A stretch of 64,000 bases of DNA, from positions 1 to 64,000 of the forward strand of contig JACEFZ010001416.1 in NCBI GenBank assembly GCA_014155875.1, given 5' to 3'. This DNA is from Cepaea nemoralis (lineage: Eukaryota > Mollusca > Gastropoda > Stylommatophora > Helicidae). Position 1 is the first letter of the stretch; every line of letters starts with the position of its first letter. A program made the position numbers and the translations under genes. The notes under the pieces are model-generated. The model did no database searches and was not told the origin of the DNA. It saw only the letters and a program-made list of their open reading frames with translations. Positions 55,796 through 64,000 of this stretch are shown here, one piece after another.

Positions 55796-56439
55796 AGGAG
55801 TTGTGTATATATGGTGCCAGTGTCCTAGTTTTATAGATCGACCAGCACTCAGTGGGAGCCGTGGTAAATATCACACAGTCCGCCTTGACTTCCCAAAACA
55901 TTTTCAGGTACCCAACTTAGGCTGGGTCGATCTGGGATCCCCCAGTTCAAGTTTTTTTTAAAAACATTCCTGCCTCCTTATTATCGACATCCTTATTGCT
56001 GTCGTTGTCATTACTATTGATGTTTTAGTTGTTTAAATATTGAGCACAACCCACTACTGGCAACGCCGATCGCATTCTGGTATGAACCTAAGGCCTATCC
56101 ACATCAATATGGAAGCACTATACTCGAGTTTCGCCCTCGTTTGAGCTCGTGAGTTGTGCATATCCCTGACCGGATCCGGAAACAGTCCCGGATCACGCGT
56201 GTGAAGCGGGTATATAACCACGCGGCGCACACTGGACACACCAAATTATCACAACAGAACATCACAACGCTACCCATCGTAGGCTATGCTCAAGTTTTAG
56301 TTGTTGTTATTGTTGTTGTTATTTGCTGTCGTCGTGGCTGTTTTCGTTGTCGTCCTTGATGCTATCGCCTTTATTGTCGCTGTCGATATTGTCGTCGCTA
56401 TTGTCATTGTCGGTATATTACTCAGTTTTCCAAAGAATT
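55796..56439. other. SINE body fragment and (GTT)-rich spacer
   Basis: 55890-55950 holds the inverse SINE body (CAACTTAGGCTGGGTCGATC). 56295-56420 is rich in GTTGTT and GTCGTC triplets. No gene seen. Confidence 0.5.
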
Positions 56440-57000
56440 CACAAACTAGCTAATCAACAAATCAACCACCGAATCAACCGATAAGTCTACCAACTAACCA
56501 GCAGCATCCAAGCAATAATCCAACCAACCAGCAAACCAACCAGCTAACCAATCCATCAACCAAAAAACCAACTAGCCAGCAAACGAAAACATCCAGCCGA
56601 CTTACCAATCAAACATTCAATTAATCAAACAGCCAACCAACTTACTAACCAGCCAACCAACTAACCAGCTGACCAAGTAACTGGCCAGCCAGCTAACCAG
56701 GCACCAAACCAACCAACCAGCCAACGAACCAACCAACAAATCAACCAGCCAACCAACTAACTACCCAGTAAATAAGCTAACTACCCAGCCAACCAACTAA
56801 CTAACCCACCAACCAACCAGCCAGCGAGCCAACCAGGCACCCACTCAACCAACCAGACAACTAATGAAACAGCCAACCAATCAACCAACCAACTAGCCAA
56901 CAAATCAACCATCCAGCCAACTAACTAATCAACCAACCAACCAACTAATAAATCAACCAATCAACCAATCAACCGATCAAAAAATAAATCAATGAGATAC
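56440..57000 (+). repeat. CCAA-rich degenerate repeat (ACCAACCAGC type)
   Basis: About 550 bp of CAACCAAC, CTAACCAG and AATCAACC words with almost no G. Confidence 0.9.
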
Positions 57001-57462
57001 CCAGACCTAATCAACACTGCCCCAATGACCAGGTAAATAGAAGAAACCATAGACTATTACATAAACCAAATCTACATTATAACGTGATAACAGCATAGCT
57101 TTCTTTGTTTGTTTCTATTTCGCTGAAGGCAAAACAGCCTCGATAACACCCGAAACTCTCCCGCGGGCTCTTTGCGTGGCTTTTTGGCCTTAAGTTGGCC
57201 AATTTTATTATCCCCAAAAAATCTCACCAGCCATGGATGGCAGCCAAATTAAATTCCCCGCAGGCAAACAATGTTAACTTGTCCGCATCATTAATGACCC
57301 TGCCCGTATCTGCCCAAGACAAGGCCAGAACGGGATGTGGTTTCACGCTTGGGGTAACTTGGATTCCCAGGCAATATGCGGGATGGAATGTTCACCCCAG
57401 CAATATTCTTACAGAAATAGAAATTAGATGTTGCAGCCATTTTGACTTGCCTTTCATAGATA
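57001..57462. other. No clear gene
   Basis: A 102-codon frame at 57195-57503 runs into the SINE. The composition is plausible but no domain or splice site is recognised. Confidence 0.3.
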
Positions 57463-57705
57463 GGCCGACTCTGTGGCGAAGGGGTTACCAACGCAATTCG
57501 TAATCTCCCATACCGAGTTCGAAACACAGCTGCGGGCGATTTGGCAGCATTTTACTGGTTTTCATACAATGGTATGAGTACCGGTTGCTCAGTTCAGAAA
57601 GCAATGGCAAACTACTTGAATGTAAACTAGTCAAGAAATCACAAACAGCCACAGAATGATAGGGTTGAATGCCACGTCCTGTAAACAATATGCAACTAAC
57701 TTCTT
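57463..57705 (+). mobile_element. tRNA-derived SINE (250-bp family), best plus-strand copy
   Basis: The head is CTGTGGCGAAGGGGTTACC, with GAGTTCGAAACACAGCTGCGG as the B-box region. The body is AGAAAGCAATGGCAAACTAC, AAATCACAAACAGCC and ACGTCCTGTAAACAATATGC. No clear target duplication is found. Confidence 0.9.
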
Positions 57706-57819
57706 TGGCAGAGCAGATGCTTTATAATGGGGCGATAATCAGCGGAGTGCACCAAATATCTCGCGAAAGCATAATAGTTATTTTGGATATCGTGATATTT
57801 GGGGCAGAATTGTCCTTTG

Positions 57820-57935
57820 GGAGAGCCGCCGTTGATCAGCGTCTAGGCAACTTGCCTGCCAGCTCAGTGGTCATGTGCTCGAATCCCTATCTATGTGGAG
57901 TTTAAAAACTCAGCCTAAAATAGGTACATGGTACC
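57820..57935 (+). mobile_element. tRNA-like SINE head and body start
   Basis: GCCGTTGATCAGCGTCTAGGC, then ATGTGCTCGAATCCC (B-box-like) and ACTCAGCCTAAAATAGGTAC. Same family as 17330, 25262 and 29790. Confidence 0.7.
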
Positions 57936-58355
57936 GTCGCACTGCTACCGAGTTGAGTGTGTGGAGCGACAATGTGAGCTGTGAATTTTGTGTGGAGTGC
58001 TGTTACATCTGTCCATGATTGTTTGTATCGTGAACTGCATGTTCAGAAAAATGGCGGCCGGTCGGTCGTTCAACTAACTGGGTTACCTTAAGCAGTCATA
58101 TGTGGCTGCTGGTTTTCTAGTGACTGCCACTTCTATCGACGATGAACTGTATTTTTCGTGACGGACTTTTGTTTTGACATTCTGGCAGCGACATAATGCA
58201 TAATATACCTGTGTAGGCTATTGGAATGTCGAGACTCCTGTCTGTTCCACTGTTAACGTGGGGCAGTGAGGAGCATTTCGTGTGATATTCACTGGCGCAG
58301 GAAAGGAGCATAATGGGACGACCCGTTGCTGTGAAGTTGTAACCGCAACAACATG
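57936..58355. other. Unassigned sequence before an (ACTA)n array
   Basis: About 400 bp ending in CCGCAACAACATGACTGACTG, directly continuous with the array. It may be a transposon 3' end whose tail seeded the array, but it has no second copy in the window. Confidence 0.4.
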
Positions 58356-58363
58356 ACTGACTG

Positions 58364-58420
<57 letters not shown>

Positions 58421-58517
58421 TTAACTAACTATTTAACTAACTAACTAACTAACTAACTATTTAACTAACTATTTAACTAACTAACTAACTAACTAACCAA
58501 CTAATTAACTAACTATT

Positions 58518-58548
<31 letters not shown>

Positions 58549-58762
58549 TTAACTAACTATTTAACTAACTATTTAACTAACTAACTAACTAACTAACTAA
58601 CTAGCTAGCTAACTAACTATTTAACTAACTAACTAACTAACTATTTAACTAACTAACTATTTAACTAACTAACTAACTCACTCACTCACTCACTAACTAA
58701 CTCACTTACTCACTCACTTGCTAGCTCACTCACTAACTCACTCACTCACTCACTCACTCACA
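58356..58762 (+). repeat. (ACTA)n array grading into (ACTC)n
   Basis: About 400 bp of ACTA with ATTT and CTAG interruptions, changing to CACT repeats after 58678. Confidence 0.97.
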
Positions 58763-59009
58763 TCCGAGGTATATTGACCACATCCCACACCGAGTGTCGA
58801 TTGTTCTCTAGAAATATGGATTCAGCACCATATACCCAATGCATACGAAAGTGTTTAAAATGTACGTGTTTACATTTTATAGTTCTGTGTTTTCGAAATT
58901 GCGGTTGTGTGAAGTATCATAGTTCTTTAAAGTAGCATGGTTCTCAGTGTTTCATTGTTGTTCGAATATATTTGTTCTCTAGATTATTACAGTTCTTTGA
59001 AATAACATT

Positions 59010-59040
59010 ATTATGTTAGTTAGTTAGTTAGTTAGTTAGC

Positions 59041-59100
<60 letters not shown>
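59010..59100 (+). repeat. (TTAG)n array
   Basis: About 22 units of GTTA/TTAG. It is the reverse complement of the (ACTA)n array 250 bp upstream, so the two can pair as an inverted repeat. Confidence 0.97.
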
Positions 59101-59194
59101 CGCGGTTCCAACTGTGTGGCACCATAGTTCTTTGTAATATCACGGTTCTCTGGAATTTCTTTTAAAAATATATTCTGGATGTCTAGTGTGACAG

Positions 59195-59400
59195 CTAGAA
59201 AAGAAGAGGAAGAAGAGAGAGAGTAGGGAGGAGAGAGAGAGGAGAGAAAGAAGAGGGAATTGAGGGAATGATATAAGATAAGTGTGAAGCCTAAAAGTTC
59301 GTTCCTCAGTCGAACTCTGCCTACTACACACTACCTTTGATAGTAAAGAAAGACGAAGAGAGAGAAGGAGAAAAAGAGGATGAGAGTGAGGGATACGACA
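59195..59400 (+). repeat. GA-rich tract
   Basis: Imperfect purine-rich GAGA/GAAGAG stretches at 59200-59260 and 59345-59390. Confidence 0.8.
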
Positions 59401-59492
59401 GATGTAGGTTCGTGTTTCCGCGTGAGAACAATAGTTAATTACTATTGCACCATCAATGTCTCGTGGTGTATGTCATCAGGTTATAGGAGAAG

Positions 59493-61905
59493 TGTACAGC
59501 CCACCTCACAATGTCTCTAAACTACTATAATCTACACAATCTCAGACTGACAAGTCGAAATAAAGGCAACTCAAACATATTTATTTTCTTCTGAACGGTA
59601 ACAGAGTGACAATCTACAGTATAATCACATAAAGTAACCAGTACATGCATTGAAGACACATCTATGTATAATCGACTCAAAAAAACAACAACACAATACT
59701 GCATGACGCCACAAGGGGAGGTAGATAATGTAATAAACTATACAACCAGATGTTAGGGAATCATTACCTACAATCACCTCCTAACCGCATGAAGAAAAGG
59801 ACTAAATCTAGGAATTACACCGGCCTTTGTTTCATAACTATCTCTCCGTAGGCTTATCAGTGGTACATGTATTCAGCCCAAACACCCATTGATCCACAGA
59901 TTGATCCATCAATCCATATACCCAGGGATCTAATTCGCTCCCATCCAACTTGTTCAGCGGGTAACTGTTTACCCAGACAATGTCTGAAACATTATAAAAC
60001 AATACCCGTGAGTTTATGTGAGAATAAACATTAGTCTTTCACTACCTACAAATTCCTTAACACCTATCGCTTCTTTATCTATACTAGTATTAGTATATCT
60101 TAGCCATAACATAAATTAAGAACCTTATTGTGAACACATATGTTTAACTAATATTATTATCGCCTATTTCCCGACGCGCCGCCTACAGCCAACATTAAGT
60201 ATTTAACCATTCACCCGAAGATCTGAACTCGCTGCCTGTACCACGCCGGGCCAGCCTAACTACACCTTAGCTACACAACCGCAGAAGCGCGACCTCCTTT
60301 CACCTATGTCCAGCTAACAAAAGACAACATTCCTTTCTGTGTCCGTCCCGTCTCCGGCCGACGATCTCACCTATTGTCTGGTTGACCTAGTGATCGCGAG
60401 TGCCTTGCCGTCTTCTTCTGCTGTCTGCTGTGTTTGGTCGCTGTGTTTATATCCTTGCAATACTGCCATCTCTGCGTATTTACATGCACTTGCACTAGCC
60501 TAGTTCTCATTAATCTTGTAGGCTAATGGCTCAGTTTACATGAACATATACAGTTTATCCACACTCTGCTTATCTCTCCGATTAATATGACTCCCAACAC
60601 TATAGACCAGCCATTTATATATACGTAATTTGCAGGACGTCGCATCCAATCCTAATCCTTTGTCGACTGCTCATAATTATTCGGTAAACTTACCTACAGT
60701 AGTTTGCTATAGCTCTCTAAACTAAGATACTTGATTATAATATACAATTAAACTAAGTCTTATGTCAACTTACATTCTTCTTCTGTCGTCCCGTTGATCA
60801 TCTGGGTCCCATATTTGAAATGCGATTGCTCTCTTCAACCTCGTTTGCCGTGGATCCCACCACCGGTTTCCAGTCGTATTTGACATTAGTCTCCTGTGTG
60901 GTTCCAACCGCATTGTCCCTGGCTATGGTCGTCCTGTGTGACGTTTAGCCATCTACTGCAACGAACGAGCGGTCTCCTTAGCTGGCGGTCCTCTTAACTC
61001 AAGTGGCTTTCTTGCACTTTAACGACCCTCGGACTCTGCGTGTCTTTCCCTTCTTTGGCTTATCTGCCTTGGTTAGGTTCCGTTCACAGATCCTTAGTCG
61101 CTCTCACTCCTATCAGTGATTCAGACGAGTTCTAGCATGAGCGCTTGTCCGTCTTCCTTCACTTCCTCCTCCTACAGATACTATACAGACTTGGGCACGG
61201 ATTAGCCACAATTTCTGAAGTCCTGTTACTATGTTCCTTGGGCTGCCCCAAGAGGGCTCAGCCCCCCGCCGCTCCCGGAGTCCACTATTAACTGTCCTCT
61301 CTCCTGCTCGACTCTCCTAACTGACTGGATCCTCAAGTATATATTACTTCTCGAGTTGGCGCCTTTCTTGAATCACGTGACGTCGCTGTCCCTTGTCATC
61401 CAATCAGTACTTCGCGTACCCTGCTTCAATTTGCATCTTATTATTAATCTAACTACCTTCACCCCAATACGACCTTGTTTTTGAGTTCATAGTCCTTGTT
61501 TGAGTTCATGCTCCTTGAAGTAGATTTCTCAGCTCAAGCACGTTCCCACTGCCATAAATCTGCCAGCCCACGGTACCCATTTTGGTCTCTAGACAACTTT
61601 CGTTTATCTCTGATTCTCGTATGCACCTATAAACTATGTGGCCTGTTTTGTTTTCTGACAGCTCTAACCTAAAGTATACATTACATCTGGCATTCCCCGA
61701 CCCTGAGAAAGCTACAGAACAACGACAGTTGATGTAGAGTTTTAGGAAACCGAAACAATTCGGGTTCAGAGCTTGACCTTTCAAGCTGTTTAAAAATATC
61801 TTGGCCGATGAACTTAGATACTTCCAAATTCCCCTACTGGTTTTGGTGTCATCAATATCTAGTGCCTTGTCGTCCCATTTTGTGACGCATCAGGCGTTCA
61901 CATAT
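59493..61905 (-). mobile_element. Possible single long LTR (tentative)
   Basis: Read on the minus strand it would begin TGTGAACGCC (61905), directly after a purine-rich stretch. It has a TAATATATAC box near 61345 and an AATAAATATG poly(A)-type signal near 59580, and it would end GGGCTGTACA (59493). These are the usual parts of an LTR in order. No second copy is in the window, so the call depends on sequence to the right. A host promoter or an unrelated repeat are alternatives. Confidence 0.35.
61504..61886 (-). CDS. Unidentified 127-codon open frame (no ATG start)
   Basis: The frame is open from a TGA near 61895 to the TGA at 61504 and reads naturally. It starts TKWDDKALDIDDTKTSRGIW and has cysteines spaced through NPNCFGFLKLYINCRCS, ARCNVYFRLEL and VYRCIRESEINESCLE, then VGWQIYGSGNVLELRNLLQG. 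It has no repeats or compositional bias. There is no signal peptide, recognised domain or ATG upstream, and no AG acceptor is obvious, so it may be a terminal exon, an ORF in the U3 part of an LTR, or chance. Function is not inferred. Confidence 0.4.
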
Positions 61906-61925
61906 TCCCCTCCTACTCTTCGACG
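61906..61925 (-). other. Possible polypurine tract
   Basis: The minus strand reads AGAGTAGGAGGGGAATA just before TGTGAACGCC. Confidence 0.4.
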
Positions 61926-62632
61926 GACCCACGTCGAACAAGAGATATCTATACTCTTGGTATGCTAAGCAAGGCCTTGTGTAAATCTGGGACTAATTAC
62001 GTAAACAATAAGTCAATGGGACTTCATCATTGGCCCCAAACCTTTCAGTGTAATTCTGCTACCCGTTATATCCCATGAACCTGATGCTTTAAGTAACAAA
62101 TATCAAATATCAGTGACCAAAAATAAATCATCAGCCTCTGCCAAAATATATTACCGTATCCTATGAGTGGCGATGAGGAATATGCATTCTGTATACAAAA
62201 TAAACCTGCAATTCTGACATCAACATCAACACCCAGCTCCATGGATGCAATACATAGAGGCACCAAAAATAATAAAACAATGTCAATGTAGGCATTCAGT
62301 TAATATGCCACTCCCCTGTAACAACAACAAAACGAACAATCAAATTCACTTAGGTGCTACCCACTAGGACATATGTAGTCATCCTTGAATCTGAAAAAAA
62401 ACATTGTAACAATTCCTGTGACACGACAGGCAAATGCCTGGTCACCACACATAATAACACAACCAATTCTCCCCTATTCGCAAGGACACATCAGCCTGAA
62501 GCTGCAATCTTCACGATCACCACCGATGTACACAAAAACAAATCAGCCCCTACTGTAAGTACGCAATATTTAGTGGTCATAGAAACAAACCAAACATATA
62601 TCATGAAACAGCTTTCGACATAAAAACAAATG
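61926..62632. other. No clear gene
   Basis: A minus-strand frame at 62066-62266 has a hydrophobic end (MIYFWSLIFDICYL) but no recognised family. Confidence 0.3.
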
Positions 62633-62775
62633 TGCGCCCAGTCGTTGGACATCATGCTCAATTGTCTTGGCGCTGAAATAACTCTGAAAAAAAATGTGTG
62701 CCCAGTTCTTGGACACCCTGGCGCTGAAATAACTCTAAAAAAAACATTTGTTTGCCCAGTTCCCGGACATGGCGC
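62633..62775 (+). repeat. 60-bp tandem repeat, three copies
   Basis: TGTGCGCCCAGTCGTTGGACA, TGTGTGCCCAGTTCTTGGACA and TTTGCCCAGTTCCCGGACAT. Each is followed by TGGCGCTRA, and the first two by ATAACTCT and an A-run. Confidence 0.92.
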
Positions 62776-64000
62776 TAACATGTATTCTTCGCCATGCCCC
62801 TTCACATTAAAAACAAACATATACCCGCATTAACATCTACCCGGGCAATCTCAGATTATAAATGGACTTCTTGGCCTCCTGGCACGACGTTGAACTGTGT
62901 GTTGTCACTATGACACCCAATACTACAGTTGTGTCTGCCCAACACGATAGTGAGGCCCACACAAAAATAAAAGCATTCGCGTACCCGACTTGACAACTTC
63001 CGCTATGGAAACACCAAGGGAGCTAACTGCTCCACGACAGTTGATCCCCTCAAGTAGTCATATTCATTTAAACAACAAAATAACATGTTTCTAACTACAT
63101 TCATGAACCTGTAAAACAAACAAAGGATGGCTAAACGCTACTACCCATATAGCCCTCCGACCAAAATGTCATTCAATAATGAATCAACACCACAGCACGA
63201 ATGTTTAACTAATTATTTAACTACTGTTCATTGTCACGCTGGAATAAATATATAAAGAATATGTTTCTGCTTGCGGGTGCTCTCTGGATTCCGTTTTCTT
63301 CTTCACTGAATTTCTACGATTGTTTCTTTGTGTCTATTCTATATGCACGGGCAGAAATATAGGGCGTCGCTTGTCATTCACTGCCCAACACTGTTAACAT
63401 GTCTAATTCTGGTATCTTGAACACGCTGGTAGGATGAATTCCACCTCTGTTCCCGCCTCTAAAAAAAGGGATATTCTAACTACCACGAATTACACTGTCA
63501 TTTGTCTCTTCACAACAGCCATAATAAACTCACTAAATAAAACACAGGGGAATATCCCCTCTTGATGATCTAATTGTTCATGCGTGAATTTCTGGTATGC
63601 ACATGTGCCATTGTTAACGTTTGGCACAGCCCGTCTCGCTCTGTTCTCTTCTGCAGAAGGAAAAAAGGGGGGGGGGAGTTGAAACATATTGTCCTGATGG
63701 TTTCAGAGGTTGCCACTGCCACCAGACGTATTGAGTTCAGCCAGGCAAACAGCTGCCTTCCCGACAAACTAACTGACATCCGTCCCACAGCCACAGGTTT
63801 GGATTGCTCTGCATGTCAGGTGTAGGAATTGTTCTTATACTTTGCATGGCTCTGGGTTTCACTTGCCATACCCTGTCGTCAATCATGACTCTACTTCCTG
63901 GACGAAGAGTGGGTGGCCTTGGTATAACGGTGGGGTATTTTATTGTGATACCCTTCAATCAGTGAGTTAGTCTTTAACGTGCACTGAAAAGAGGAACTTG
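62776..64000. other. No clear gene
   Basis: A 74-codon minus-strand frame at 63737-63958 (for example PRPPTLRPGSRVMIDDRVWQ) looks compositionally coding and could be a retroelement remnant. It has no ATG and no domain I can name. An A-run and poly-G (63662-63678) are also present. Confidence 0.3.

Overview
This is non-coding-rich animal nuclear DNA, not a prokaryotic or viral genome. There are no rRNA genes, operons or long host open frames. The sequence is AT-leaning and packed with microsatellites, minisatellites, a satellite array, tRNA-derived SINEs, many 5'-truncated LINE ends, miniature inverted-repeat elements and one complete LTR retrotransposon. An invertebrate is most likely. I favour a mollusc or another lophotrochozoan from the style of the repeats, but this is inference and no diagnostic host gene is present. 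The only convincing host coding sequence is one 132-bp EGF-like exon at 16716-16847 (+) of the LDL-receptor-related-protein kind, with good splice sites and phase 1-1 borders. Much of the window may therefore be intron or intergenic DNA of such a gene.

Layout. 1-9652: two copies of a 3.26-kb block (25-3288 and 6393-9652), over 99% identical, separated by 3.1 kb without genes. 9653-13920: a LINE end, a 540-bp pyrimidine tract, a six-copy 106-bp satellite and an (ATC)n array joined to a LINE end. 14200-16110: a G/T-rich minisatellite domain that switches abruptly to an A/C-rich one. 16716-17132: the EGF exon and a 142-bp hairpin element just downstream. 17330-22770: a nested pile, in which a reverse-transcriptase LINE is split by the RNase H end of a second LINE and by a 250-bp SINE with an 11-bp target duplication. 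23000-31700: (CT)n/(GA)n, LINE ends, SINEs and minisatellites, including a 25-bp unit repeated 16 times. 31735-37240: another LINE end, a duplicated 330-bp block, a long (ATC)n/(GTC)n array and a 410-bp hAT-type miniature element with a perfect 8-bp target duplication.

37545-43835 holds the best-defined element. It is a 5.31-kb LTR retrotransposon on the minus strand (38201-43510), with 598/599-bp LTRs about 99% identical, a 5-bp target duplication, a tRNA-Leu-type primer site, a polypurine tract and an intact 636-codon Gag-protease frame. No reverse transcriptase or integrase is recognisable. It sits inside the reverse transcriptase frame of an older LINE.

43845-59400 continues with LINE ends, SINEs (one at 53982-54398 has an 11-bp target duplication), a foldback element, several minisatellites and long tetranucleotide arrays. 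59493-61925 may be one long LTR with a polypurine tract and an embedded 127-codon open frame; this is tentative. The transposons do not form a pathway. They are layers of insertion, and the young LTR element and its possible mobilisation in trans are the most interesting biology here.
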